Assembly (NCBI RefSeq): GCF_900215625.1
Contig: NZ_OBEK01000008.1
Span: 1-64,000 of the forward strand
Source: Terribacillus aidingensis
GTDB lineage: Bacteria > Bacillota > Bacilli > Bacillales > Amphibacillaceae
DNA: 64,000 nucleotides
Direction of reading: 5' to 3'
Position numbers and translations under genes: made by a program. This document shows, in pieces, positions 55,595 to 64,000 of this stretch. The notes beneath the pieces were generated by a model, which did no database searches, had not been told where the DNA came from, and was given only the letters and a program-made list of their open reading frames with translations. The stretch's first letter is position 1, and each line of letters starts with the position of its first letter.

Positions 55595-56376
55595 CAAATC
55601 AGCGGTTTAATTTCCGAAATCAACAGCTTCAAATCCTTGCATTTCCGTTCCAAATTGTCTTCTCGAAGAGACATGATAAGACGAGCAGCTTCGTACCAAT
55701 AAATTCGTTTAAGCAAGCTGTCATCCAATGGTTTGCCATACGCAGCCATCCAAGCTTCCCAATCAGCTTGCGGAACGTATTTCCGAAGCAGCATTCCTAT
55801 ATCTGCTGCCGGATCGGCAATGAGGGCGCTGTCCCAATCTACTAGATAAAGCTCATCATGCCGGCTTATCATCCAGTTATTATGATCAATATCAAAATGG
55901 CAGACAGCCAAAATTTGTTTCGGCATCTCAGGTAAGAACAGCTCCAGACTCTTCAATACCTGATGCAAAGCAGGCAGCCGATTTTGGAAGCCAGCTGCTT
56001 TCTCCCGCAGCTCTTCCAATTTCGCTTCTGGCTGCAATGGTTTTTTACCCATGCGCATCAGCATATTCAGCATCTCGGAAGAATGATGAATTTTACTGAG
56101 CAGCTGAGCCACTCGGGAATCGTTCATCTCAGAAGACGTCAGCCCGCGTCCTTGCAGCCATTCCTGAGCAGTTATTACATCCCCATTTTCCATTCGTTTC
56201 GTCCATACAAGCTTTGGAACAATTCCCTCCGCTGATAGGACTGCCAAGAAAGGAGAAGAATTACGTTTCAGGAAAAGCTGCCGATCCGCACTGCTTGCAT
56301 AATATGCTTCTCCAGTCACACCGCCTGCAGGAGCGATCTTCCACTCATTTCCCAGTATGTGTTCTAACCAATTCAC
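55591..56376 (-). CDS. ytmP: YtmP, aminoglycoside-phosphotransferase-fold kinase
   Basis: Predicted small-molecule kinase (APH/choline kinase fold), 261 residues. Catalytic loop CHFDIDHNNW near 160 with the aspartate and asparagine in place, and the metal aspartate in VDWDSA near 179. No substrate known. GTG start with AGGAATG upstream. Sits next to ytzH and trmB, as in B. subtilis. Confidence 0.88.
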   Translation of the reverse strand: MNWLEHILGNEWKIAPAGGVTGEAYYASSADRQLFLKRNSSPFLAVLSAEGIVPKLVWTKRMENGDVITAQEWLQGRGLTSSEMNDSRVAQLLSKIHHSSEMLNMLMRMGKKPLQPEAKLEELREKAAGFQNRLPALHQVLKSLELFLPEMPKQILAVCHFDIDHNNWMISRHDELYLVDWDSALIADPAADIGMLLRKYVPQADWEAWMAAYGKPLDDSLLKRIYWYEAARLIMSLREDNLERKCKDLKLLISEIKPLIC

Positions 56377-56540
56377 CGTTCATTCCTACTTTCCTAGTGC
56401 AATCGCTCTGCATTACTAGCTGTAAACAAGCCCAGCGTGACACAAGGCAAGTACATTCCCGATCAAAATCGACAGACATACTTTAGATTACAACATTTTC
56501 TATGGTTTTATCAATACGATAATCTGCAAAAACCGCTTAT

Positions 56541-57452
56541 TTAATTAAAAAATTCTTCTTTCTCTTCTGTTTCCCATTCCGGACGCTTGACAGCTTTTGT
56601 ATACGCGTGCTGAAGCAGAACTTCAGCAGCACGCAGCTGCACATGCTTTAACGCAACTTGCTCTTGACGTTTTCCCATCAGCCAGTCTGCATGCTTTTGA
56701 CTGCCAATAATTTGTGTGTTCCGCGGCTCACTGTTAAACCGAATTGCATTCTCTCTGCTTAATACGACTTTTGTTACTGGCAGTTCTACCTCATGTTTAC
56801 GCAGGATACTTTGTACTAATCTTTCTGTTCGGTTAAGTGACAGCATCGGATTGATGAAACTTGTAAACTGCCCTTTCTTCTCTCTTTTCCACGTTCGTTC
56901 TTCTGAAGCCCAAAACAGGACATCCGGCTTGTCTTCCAATACAGAAATAATCTCTATGCCAAGCGGATGAATCAAAATCGTTTCAGCTTCCATCGTTGTC
57001 TGCTTCACTTCAAAGACAGGCTTATACATCACAAAGAACGTATCCGGAAACCGTTTTAAGAAATAACGAAGAATATGGTCTTTCTTAAATTGGTGATCAT
57101 AAAAAGAGAATTCTCCCAAGGTAGATGTTGCCCATTTCAGCTGGAACTCAAAAAGTTCTTCCAAAAAGTCCTGCTTTAATGCTTGTTCCGTAGGGGCTAC
57201 ATAAACAGGCTTTTGTTCTTCTGTAAAAACAGGTGTATCTTCTTTCCGATGAAAAACTTGATACCATGGCTTCTTCGCTGGTTCCTCTGCTTTTTCTTCC
57301 TCTATATAGAAGGGAGCAGCTTGCTGCTGTTCCCAGTCTTTTTGCGTTTTTTCCCAGTTCTCTTTCTTCAATTTAATGAATTGGCTGGGGTATCGGTAAG
57401 GATGCTGTTCATACCGCGATATATATTCATGCAGCTTAATCAATTGAGCCAC
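56541..57452 (-). CDS. ytlQ: YtlQ-like conserved protein of unknown function
   Basis: 303 residues, basic and aromatic, no TM helix. A roughly 40-residue charged low-complexity region (around 45-75) divides a short N-terminal part from the main domain. The latter contains ELFEFQLKWATSTLGE and LIHPLGIEIISVLE, with a faint resemblance to the NERD (nuclease-related) fold that I do not rely on. It is 7 nt downstream of thpR. Position matches ytlQ. Confidence 0.65.
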   Translation of the reverse strand: MAQLIKLHEYISRYEQHPYRYPSQFIKLKKENWEKTQKDWEQQQAAPFYIEEEKAEEPAKKPWYQVFHRKEDTPVFTEEQKPVYVAPTEQALKQDFLEELFEFQLKWATSTLGEFSFYDHQFKKDHILRYFLKRFPDTFFVMYKPVFEVKQTTMEAETILIHPLGIEIISVLEDKPDVLFWASEERTWKREKKGQFTSFINPMLSLNRTERLVQSILRKHEVELPVTKVVLSRENAIRFNSEPRNTQIIGSQKHADWLMGKRQEQVALKHVQLRAAEVLLQHAYTKAVKRPEWETEEKEEFFN

Positions 57453-57459
57453 AATCGTT

Positions 57460-58011
57460 TCACTCCTTTTCCAAATCTTTCACCAGTACAGGAACGTACT
57501 TGGGACGTTTACCTGGTTCAATTCGGTATACCGTCACTTTGTCTACGACAATCGCTTTATCTAGCTGTTTTTCCGGCAGCGGAAGCGGTCCCTCCACGTT
57601 GCCTGATCCCCATCTTTTACCGAGCGTAATATGAGGGCGGTACGGCCGGTTTTCTTGTTCGAATCCAGCTTTTGCCGCAGCAGCTGTTACATGCTGGTAC
57701 AGCTTGTGAAGCGGATCGTGCGGTTTTACACCTGCCCAGATAACGCGTGGCTGTTTAGGGCTGCCAAATACATCAACACCAGCTGCTTCTAATGCAAATG
57801 CCTTTCCAAATTGCTGCGTTTGCCATGCTTCTTTCAATTTATCCAGCTGCTGGTCTGTCGTGGAGCCAAGAAACTGCAACGTTATATGAAATTCCTCTGT
57901 TCTTGGCCACTGTTTCATCGGCACATAAGCTTTCAATTCGTCCTGCCAGTCAGCCAGCGCTGCTTGAATCGATGTGTCTAATCCAATTCCGATGAAATAA
58001 TGCGTACTCAC
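57460..58011 (-). CDS. thpR: RNA 2',3'-cyclic phosphodiesterase (2H family)
   Basis: 183 residues of the LigT/2H phosphoesterase fold. Both HxTx motifs are present: H42-I-T44 in FHITLQFLG and a second H near 128 in RPHITLGKR. GTG start with GAGGG upstream. Overlaps the end of the MFS gene by 4 nt and precedes ytlQ by 7 nt, so a probable operon MFS-thpR-ytlQ. B. subtilis equivalent is YtlP. Confidence 0.92.
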   Translation of the reverse strand: MSTHYFIGIGLDTSIQAALADWQDELKAYVPMKQWPRTEEFHITLQFLGSTTDQQLDKLKEAWQTQQFGKAFALEAAGVDVFGSPKQPRVIWAGVKPHDPLHKLYQHVTAAAAKAGFEQENRPYRPHITLGKRWGSGNVEGPLPLPEKQLDKAIVVDKVTVYRIEPGKRPKYVPVLVKDLEKE

Positions 58012-59192
58012 GCTATCCCTCTTTTCCCTGTTAATGCGTTCGTCATGCGTTTTACGACAAACAGAATACCAACACCTAGGAATGTCGTTACTGCGAACAA
58101 GCCATACATATGGTAAACAGTAGCAGTCTCTATGACGACACCGCCGATAAGGTTAAAGAACGCATTGCCCAATCCAGTTCCAACGGCGGAATAAAGGGCA
58201 ATTGCAGTAGCCTGCACGGAGGATGGTGCAGCGCTTCTTATATAAAGTAAAGCAGCCGGCACATAAAGGCCGATGGACAATCCTTGAATAATGGTTGTGA
58301 TGAAAATAACTGTGAGCGGCGGATCGAACATATAAAGTATCCACCGCGCTCCAGAGACGCTGGCACTTAATATAACCACATGCAAAATGCTCATCTTCCC
58401 AATAATACGGTGCGCCAATTTCATAAAAGGTGCTTCACTGCCAGCTCCAAGGAAGAAAGCAATACCTACAGCACTTAGTGTGCCTCCGGCAGCCAAAATG
58501 AATGTCCCGAAATAAAAATTGTTTGCCAGGATGGGACCAAAGATAAGAAAGTTGGACGCCAGAAACAGCAGGAACGGTTTGTTTTTGCGTAAAGTCTGGA
58601 GTCCTTCTTTCATGGAGATAGCAGCAATATCATATCCTTGCCGCGGAAATTTACGTAAAGCCGGTAATGCCAGCAGCAAACATACCCCGTATGCCACGAA
58701 GATCCAATCCAATGATTCGGCCAAATCCGTTATATATCCCATTAAGAAAGAAGCGACAGCGAACCCAATAGCGCCCCACAAGCGGATATTTCCATAAACC
58801 AGTTTGTGTTGTTCCACAAAACCTAAAGCCATACTGTCCGATAAAGGAATAACTGCTGCCTGAAAAACAGCAATAGACAGCATGCCAATTAACAGCAAAG
58901 CGTAATGATCATAAAATAAATAAATAAATGCAAGCGCTGCAGCAGCAGCTAATGCCGCTGCTAACAAACGCAATGGTTTCCGAGTGTAATCGCTCAAGAG
59001 ACCCCAAACTGGCTCCATAACTGTGTTTACAAGCGGAATTGCTGCCACAATCAGACCAACAAGCACCGAGTTCAGCTGCTTCTCTTCTTGCAGAAACACT
59101 GCCAGCAGCGGAAACAAAGATCCGTTGGAAAGAAAAGCTGTAAGATAAAAGTACTGAAAAGATCGATAGGTTGTTTTCGTTTCCGCATGCAT
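58008..59192 (-). CDS. MFS transporter
   Basis: 394 residues with 12 predicted helices. Signature between TM2 and TM3: WGLLSDYTRKPLR; another EQHKLVYGNIRLWGAIGFAVAS at TM5, typical of the PPP/nucleoside-proton-symporter-like group. Substrate unknown. Overlaps the end of pepV by 1 nt (TAATG), so the two are translationally coupled and the carrier might serve peptide or amino-acid turnover. Confidence 0.82.
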   Translation of the reverse strand: MHAETKTTYRSFQYFYLTAFLSNGSLFPLLAVFLQEEKQLNSVLVGLIVAAIPLVNTVMEPVWGLLSDYTRKPLRLLAAALAAAAALAFIYLFYDHYALLLIGMLSIAVFQAAVIPLSDSMALGFVEQHKLVYGNIRLWGAIGFAVASFLMGYITDLAESLDWIFVAYGVCLLLALPALRKFPRQGYDIAAISMKEGLQTLRKNKPFLLFLASNFLIFGPILANNFYFGTFILAAGGTLSAVGIAFFLGAGSEAPFMKLAHRIIGKMSILHVVILSASVSGARWILYMFDPPLTVIFITTIIQGLSIGLYVPAALLYIRSAAPSSVQATAIALYSAVGTGLGNAFFNLIGGVVIETATVYHMYGLFAVTTFLGVGILFVVKRMTNALTGKRGIA

Positions 59193-60607
59193 TAGATATG
59201 ATCATCCTTTGTCAGCAGATAAAGTGATTCTGCATAAATGGCAATCGCACGAATCATATCGTCAAGCAGAATATGCTCATCCTGCTGATGCGCACTGTCC
59301 GGTGCTCCCGGAAACAGCGGACCAAAAGCGACTCCTTTTTTCATCGCACGCGCATACGTTCCGCCTCCAATTGCGAGAATATCTGTTGCATCACCTGTCT
59401 GACGGCGGTAAACATCAACTAATGTTTCAACTAATGGATCATCCTTCTCTACATAAAGCGAAGCTAAGTGCGATGATTGTTTGAATCCGGCACCTGCTTC
59501 AGCCAGCTCATTCAATAGATTTTCTTTCACCGTATCGTATGCTGCTGTTACAGGGTAACGAATATTAACGCCAATTGACCAGGCATCCGTTTCTGTCATC
59601 TTGCATTCACCAAGATTGAGTGTCAATGGACCAGATACATCATCTGTTAACCCCAGCCCGATACCTTTCCCATTGTAATCCTCGAATTTCTCCACTAGCC
59701 AGTTCAGCTTGTCGGTTACATCACCATGAAGCGGGAGTGATTGGAGGAACTTAGCCAGTACAATAACGCTATTGCGACCTTTCTCCGGAGTTGAGCCGTG
59801 TGCCGCTTTGCCAGACACGCTTAGTAAAATATTATTTCCTTTCACTTCTGCCCTGCCGTCTATCCCTGCAGCCGTTAAATACGCAGCGAATGCTTGCTCC
59901 ACAGCTGTGAGATCTTCCCCAGAAAGAGTGGCCTCCGCCTGGCCGGGAACCATGTTTAAAGCTTTTCCTCCATGAAAGCGAACAAGTCGAAGCTTGTCGC
60001 TTTGTGCTGTGGCAGGAGGCAGGGAAATGTAGCCGTCGATAATGCCTTTCTCAGCATAAATCAGCGGAAAGTCAGCGTCAGGTGTGAAGCCGGTATCCGG
60101 CATCTCTTCATATTTAAAATAATGCTCCATGCACTGCCAGTCTCTTTCTTCATCGGTTCCCATGATGAGCCGAATACGCTTTTTCGGCTCATAACCACTG
60201 TCTTTCAGCAGTTTCATCGCAAAGTATGCAGCGACAACCGGTCCTTTATCGTCCAAGGTTCCTCTGCCGAAAAGACGCCCCTCTGTCAGCGTCGGCGTAA
60301 ACGCACCAAACGTCCACTCCCCATCTGCAGGAACAACATCCAAGTGGCCGAGCACACCAACCAAACCGCTGCCTTGTCCATATTCGATGTGGCCCGCATA
60401 ACCGTCCACATACTTCGTGACAAAGCTATCACGCTCGCCTGTATTCAGCATATAGCGTAGCGCTTTATCTATTTGCTCTCCGAAGGGCATCTTGTCTGTC
60501 TTTGACGATTCGTCATACACACTCGGTATGGCTAACAGACCTTTTAATACTTCTACATAATTTTCCTTATAAGCAAGTGCCTTGTCATACCAGTCGATAC
60601 TCCCCAT
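59192..60607 (-). CDS. pepV: dipeptidase PepV
   Basis: M20-family dimetal dipeptidase, 471 residues. Ligands and catalytic residues: H and D in VLGHLDVVPADGEW, D in RGTLDDKGP, E-E in TDEERDWQCMEHY, D in FTPDADFP and a late H in DSAHQQDEHI. The ATG at 60605-60607 is taken since GGAGG sits 8 nt upstream; the in-frame ATG 6 nt earlier is only 2 nt from that site. First gene of the run pepV-MFS-thpR-ytlQ. Confidence 0.93.
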   Translation of the reverse strand: MGSIDWYDKALAYKENYVEVLKGLLAIPSVYDESSKTDKMPFGEQIDKALRYMLNTGERDSFVTKYVDGYAGHIEYGQGSGLVGVLGHLDVVPADGEWTFGAFTPTLTEGRLFGRGTLDDKGPVVAAYFAMKLLKDSGYEPKKRIRLIMGTDEERDWQCMEHYFKYEEMPDTGFTPDADFPLIYAEKGIIDGYISLPPATAQSDKLRLVRFHGGKALNMVPGQAEATLSGEDLTAVEQAFAAYLTAAGIDGRAEVKGNNILLSVSGKAAHGSTPEKGRNSVIVLAKFLQSLPLHGDVTDKLNWLVEKFEDYNGKGIGLGLTDDVSGPLTLNLGECKMTETDAWSIGVNIRYPVTAAYDTVKENLLNELAEAGAGFKQSSHLASLYVEKDDPLVETLVDVYRRQTGDATDILAIGGGTYARAMKKGVAFGPLFPGAPDSAHQQDEHILLDDMIRAIAIYAESLYLLTKDDHI

Positions 60608-60776
60608 TTCCATCGCCTCCTGAAGCATTATTAATATTTTTATACGTCTATTGTAAAATAAATTAACAGAAAATTTAACCTATCTTCTAGCCTTCTGTGA
60701 TTAAATATTGTAAAATACGGGTAGAAAGAGATTTAGAAGCACCACCGATTCTTATGTAAAACTAAGGAGTGGTTTT

Positions 60777-60995
60777 TTGAATCAATCAACATCCCGAATG
60801 CTAAACCGGGTAAAAGCTGTCTATCTTTTTATCAGAGAAAGGGAAACAGTTTCTACTACTGAATTGGCTGAAGAATTTGGTATTACAGACCGTACAGTGC
60901 AGCGCGATCTTAATGTGCTGGAGTATAACGGTTTAGTACAAAGTCCTCATCGGGGGGTTTGGTCTACGACATCAAAAAAAGTCAAAATCTCTTGA
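60777..60995 (+). CDS. ytzE: YtzE, DeoR-type HTH mini-protein
   Basis: 72 residues: only the winged-helix DNA-binding part of a DeoR regulator (TTELAEEFGITDRTVQRDLNVLEYNGLV), without a ligand domain, as in B. subtilis YtzE. TTG start at 60777 with AAGGAG about 8 nt upstream. Divergent from pepV. Target unknown. Confidence 0.88.
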   Translation: MNQSTSRMLNRVKAVYLFIRERETVSTTELAEEFGITDRTVQRDLNVLEYNGLVQSPHRGVWSTTSKKVKIS

Positions 60996-61042
60996 TTTAA
61001 ATCGTACAACCTATGTAACAAACATAACTTACCTATAAGGCA

Positions 61043-61073
61043 AGCTGATCTGTTCTCAGATCAGCTCTTTTTT
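61043..61073 (+). terminator. terminator of ytzE
   Basis: Perfect 10-bp stem AGCTGATCTG / CAGATCAGCT, loop TTCT, then CTTTTTT. It overlaps the stop codon of the convergent pseudouridine synthase gene. Confidence 0.85.
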
Positions 61074-61783
61074 GTATCTTCAATCAAACTGTTTAGTTCC
61101 TCATCAGAAAGTTCCCGATATTCGCCTAGCTGAAGTTCTTCATCAAGCTTCAAGCTGCCCATCTGAAGACGCTTTAAATACGTCACTTCCATCCCTACAG
61201 CTTCGAACATCCGCTTGATCTGATGAAACTTACCTTCTGTAATAATGATCTCAATTTCAGAAACAGATCCAGCCTTCAGTATCTTCAAAATAGCCGGCTT
61301 TGTAACATACTCATCATCTAAGGTAACGCCCGCTTCAAATTGTTGGATTGTATTCTCGGTAACTTCGCCATTAATTTGTGCGTAATACAGCTTTTGCACA
61401 TGTTTTTTTGGCGATAAAAGCTGGTGAGAAAGCGTGCCATCATTTGTTAGTAAAAGCAAGCCTTCTGTGTCCTTGTCTAAACGGCCTACAGGAAACGGAT
61501 CAAACAGTCGATCTTCCGGCTGCAAGATGTCTACCACCGTCTCGTCCCGCTTATCTTCTGTTGCCGATACAAGACCAGGCGGCTTATGCATCATCAAATA
61601 GATGAATTCCCGGTATTCCACTGTTTCTCCGTTTACTTGCACATTGTCATTGTTTTCATCTACATGAATCGATGGCGACTTCACCGGGATGCCATTTACG
61701 GTAATGGCACCTTTTTTTAATAATCCTTTTACTTCTTTTCTGCTGCCAAAACCCATATTGGCAAGTAACTTATCTAATCTCAT
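61061..61783 (-). CDS. RsuA-family 16S rRNA pseudouridine synthase
   Basis: 240 residues. An S4 RNA-binding domain (1 to about 48, MRLDKLLANMGFGSRKEVKGLLK) followed by the catalytic domain with GRLDKDTEGLLLLTNDG near 101-117, including the catalytic aspartate. Likely modifies U516 or equivalent of 16S rRNA. It lies 3 nt downstream of murJ and is co-transcribed. The B. subtilis counterpart by position is ytzG. Confidence 0.92.
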   Translation of the reverse strand: MRLDKLLANMGFGSRKEVKGLLKKGAITVNGIPVKSPSIHVDENNDNVQVNGETVEYREFIYLMMHKPPGLVSATEDKRDETVVDILQPEDRLFDPFPVGRLDKDTEGLLLLTNDGTLSHQLLSPKKHVQKLYYAQINGEVTENTIQQFEAGVTLDDEYVTKPAILKILKAGSVSEIEIIITEGKFHQIKRMFEAVGMEVTYLKRLQMGSLKLDEELQLGEYRELSDEELNSLIEDTKKS

Positions 61784-61786
61784 TTG

Positions 61787-63436
61787 TTAGTCCTTCTTTC
61801 TTTTCATTAAACGATCTAAAAATCCAATTTGATTTCCTAGCACCCGTTCCAGCAAGGTGGACTTATAAGCAAGGACCATATAAACAGATCCACCAGCTAA
61901 CGCACTTACAATGATAATAACAGCTGCTGCAATACTTCCATCTTTATAAGTTAATGTAAACCCAAGCAGGAATTTTACGATTAAAACAACAACTGACATG
62001 ATAGCTGTGAAGATTAAAATTAACATGGCCCGCTTAGTCAGCTGCTTTGCTGGGAATTTTAATGCATGCTTCATTTTAAGATAATTCAATACTGTCGCGA
62101 TTCCCACAGCCAAAGCCGTCCCAAAAATAGCACCTTTTGCTCCGAAAGCATGCATTAGAGGTATATTGAAGAAAATTTTTACTAACAGCCCTGCTGTCAA
62201 ACTAATGACAGAGAAGCGCTGCTCATTAATTCCCTGCAGGATAGATGACGTTGTTGTAAATAGTGCAAACAGCAAAGCTACAGGCGCGTACCACATCATT
62301 AGTGTGCCCGCTCCTAGGTTTGGGTTTAAAACGTCAGTTGTCCCATAGAAAGCTGTATATGCTTCATTACCTAATAGTGCAATACCTACACTGGCTGGGA
62401 ATATTAAAAACAAGACAATCTGTAACGATTGATTTATTTGCTTCAGATACAATTTCCGATCATTTGAGAAAAATGCTCGTGTAAGTGCTGGAACTGCTGC
62501 TAAGGAAAGACCTATAGACAATGTCATAGGTATTGTGATTATCTTGTGTCCATATAAGTTAATAATACCGTACAACGCCTTAGCTACCTTTCCATCTTGA
62601 CCAATTGCTGTGAGCGCTCGCACCATCGTGAACTGATCAATAAACTGGTAAAGTGTCGTTGCAATACCTGTTACAACAAACGGTCCAGCATAGCTCAACA
62701 GTTCTTTTATGATCGTCTTATCAGTTACTTGCGCAGGTTGGACTTTTTGCTGTTTCATCCTTAATTTAAGATGTGGTTTTCTGGCTCTCCAGTATACGTA
62801 CAATACAACACAGGAAGCTAATGCACCTATAAAAGCAGCAAATGTCGCATATCCTACAGCTACAGCCGTGTTCTCATGAAAGACATTGATAGCGAGATAA
62901 ACGGCAAGTAGTAAAAAGACAATACGCACTACTTGTTCCACTACCTGAGACACAGCAGTAGGCCCCATAGATTGGTTCCCTTGGAAGAAGCCTCTGACAA
63001 TACTCATGGCAGGTATAATGAGGTTTGCAAAGCTTACAAGCTTAATTACATAAGCAACTGCTTCACTTGAGAACCCTTCCTCATTGCCTCCTACACTCCA
63101 TTGTGCGATGAGGTCAGCTCCAAAGTACATGACTAGAAAGGCTACTGCTCCTGTAACAACCATAATAGACATACCTTTATGCAGGACACGCTGGCTTGTG
63201 CGGTAATCACCCAAACCATTGTATTTTGACACAAATTTAGATACGCCCAATGGTATACCGATTGTAGAGATACTAATTAATATATTATAAGGAACATAGG
63301 CATAACTGAATAACGCCCCACCAGAGGCACCTACTAATGCATTAAATGGGATAACATAAATAATCCCTAGAAACTTCGACAGGAAAGAAGCTGCTGTCAG
63401 CAGCAAAGTCCCGCGAATTATAGTCGACAAAGCCAT
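61787..63436 (-). CDS. murJ: lipid II flippase MurJ (YtgP)
   Basis: MOP-superfamily membrane protein of 549 residues that moves lipid II across the membrane. About 14 hydrophobic helices. The N terminus has the MurJ/YtgP pattern LLLTAASFLSKFLGIIYVIPF and VPYNILISISTIGIPLGVSKF; charged residues in TM segments such as EQVVRIVF near 170. B. subtilis MurJ is the orthologue. Upstream of the pseudouridine synthase gene and divergent from ytfP. Confidence 0.92.
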   Translation of the reverse strand: MALSTIIRGTLLLTAASFLSKFLGIIYVIPFNALVGASGGALFSYAYVPYNILISISTIGIPLGVSKFVSKYNGLGDYRTSQRVLHKGMSIMVVTGAVAFLVMYFGADLIAQWSVGGNEEGFSSEAVAYVIKLVSFANLIIPAMSIVRGFFQGNQSMGPTAVSQVVEQVVRIVFLLLAVYLAINVFHENTAVAVGYATFAAFIGALASCVVLYVYWRARKPHLKLRMKQQKVQPAQVTDKTIIKELLSYAGPFVVTGIATTLYQFIDQFTMVRALTAIGQDGKVAKALYGIINLYGHKIITIPMTLSIGLSLAAVPALTRAFFSNDRKLYLKQINQSLQIVLFLIFPASVGIALLGNEAYTAFYGTTDVLNPNLGAGTLMMWYAPVALLFALFTTTSSILQGINEQRFSVISLTAGLLVKIFFNIPLMHAFGAKGAIFGTALAVGIATVLNYLKMKHALKFPAKQLTKRAMLILIFTAIMSVVVLIVKFLLGFTLTYKDGSIAAAVIIIVSALAGGSVYMVLAYKSTLLERVLGNQIGFLDRLMKRKKD

Positions 63437-63541
63437 TTATTCACCAAACTCCTCTTTAAAATCCAATGAATCTATTTTATCATAAAGTAGACCTGATGGA
63501 AGAATTCGATTGAATCCCATCAGCAGAAAGGAAGAACACGC

Positions 63542-64000
63542 ATGAATTACGATGTAATTGTAATCGGAGGCGGCCCATCCGGGCTAATGGCAGCCATATC
63601 AGCTGCTGAGCACGGTGCTGCCACGCTTTTGATTGATAAAGGAAAGAAACTGGGTAACAAACTCGCTATATCTGGAGGCGGCAGATGTAATGTGACGAAT
63701 CGCTTGCCCCAGGACGAAGTAATCAAGCATATTCCGGGTAATGGAAAATTTTTATATAGTGCTTTCTCTATATTTAATAATTACGATATTATTGATTTCT
63801 TTGAGAATCTTGGTGTAAAGCTCAAGGAAGAGGACCATGGACGTATGTTCCCAGTCAGCAACTCAGCAAAATCCGTTGTACAAGCGCTGCTGAACCGAAT
63901 GGATGCGCTGCATGTACATGTTCGAACAGAAACGCCTGTGAAAGCTGTTCACTATGGGGAAGAGCGACATGAAGTTATTTTAAAAGATGGAGTAAAAGTC
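63542..64000 (+). CDS. ytfP: YtfP/HI0933-family FAD-dependent oxidoreductase, N-terminal part (runs off the right edge)
   Basis: 153 codons are present up to the window edge. FAD-binding GGGPSG at 9-14 and the family signature [10 protein letters not shown] near 44-53. The start is the ATG at 63542 with AAAGGAAG 7 nt upstream. The family (BaiN-like) has flavoproteins of mostly unknown substrate. Next to murJ and divergent, as in B. subtilis. Confidence 0.9.
   Translation, partial: MNYDVIVIGGGPSGLMAAISAAEHGAATLLIDKGKKLGNKLAISGGGRCNVTNRLPQDEVIKHIPGNGKFLYSAFSIFNNYDIIDFFENLGVKLKEEDHGRMFPVSNSAKSVVQALLNRMDALHVHVRTETPVKAVHYGEERHEVILKDGVKV

Noticed and set aside
1-64000. CRISPR arrays, IS elements, prophage genes, tRNA or rRNA genes
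   Set aside because: No regularly spaced direct repeats, transposase or phage motifs, and no tRNA-like or rRNA-like stretch were seen on reading both strands.

Overview
The window is a chromosomal segment from a low-to-mid GC, endospore-forming member of the Bacillaceae. Gene content and order largely follow the Bacillus subtilis dnaE-to-ytfP neighbourhood: dnaE, ytrHI, nrnA, ytoI, ytkL, ald, ackA, ytxK, ytfIJ, sspA, thiI/nifS, ezrA, refZ, rpsD, tyrS, ccpA, aroA, ytxGHJ, murC, sftA, ytpPQR, ytoP, ytzB, trmB, ytzH, ytmP, thpR, pepV, ytzE, murJ. Several local insertions and losses, and a malate locus placed here, suggest a relative such as Terribacillus, Oceanobacillus or Virgibacillus. The genus is an inference only. 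I see no rRNA, tRNA, IS element, prophage or CRISPR array. Both edges cut genes: a malic enzyme at the left and a YtfP-type flavoprotein at the right.

Layout. 1-9.2 kb: malic enzyme, DnaE, the sporulation pair ytrH-ytrI, NrnA, YtoI, YtkL and an M24 peptidase. 9.2-17 kb: carbon metabolism, with alanine dehydrogenase, acetate kinase, YtxK and a complete malate uptake module (2-hydroxycarboxylate transporter plus CitB-type two-component system). 17-26 kb: spore and cell-division genes (ytfJ, ytfI, sspA, ezrA, refZ), the sulfur-transfer pair thiI-nifS, a free-Met-sulfoxide reductase and a diguanylate cyclase. 26-32.5 kb: rpsD with its leader, a short decayed region, an SDR enzyme, an RsbR paralogue, two YflT-type stress genes and tyrS behind a T-box. 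32.5-46 kb: a class A PBP with a C-terminal FN3-like segment, ccpA, aroA, a large FtsA-like protein of unknown function, the ytxGHJ stress operon, murC and sftA. 46-64 kb: ytpPQR, a chemoreceptor, an orphan transporter, a DUF84 NTPase, ytoP, trmB, ytmP, thpR, an MFS transporter, pepV, ytzE, a pseudouridine synthase and murJ.

Themes. (1) Malate and overflow metabolism: malic enzyme, transporter and sensor system, AckA, Ald and CcpA all lie here. A 14-2-14 inverted repeat sits in the gap between the response-regulator gene and the transporter. (2) General stress: three sites match the SigB form GTTTWW-N13-GGGWAW, all with 13-nt spacers, ahead of two YflT-family genes and ytxGHJ. A lone RsbR paralogue is nearby. 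(3) Sporulation: SigE-like and SigG-like promoters precede ytrHI and sspA. (4) Envelope and division: EzrA, RefZ, SftA, MurC, MurJ, PBP1 and an uncharacterised FtsA-like ATPase with a repetitive C-terminal half. That last protein is the best candidate for undescribed biology.
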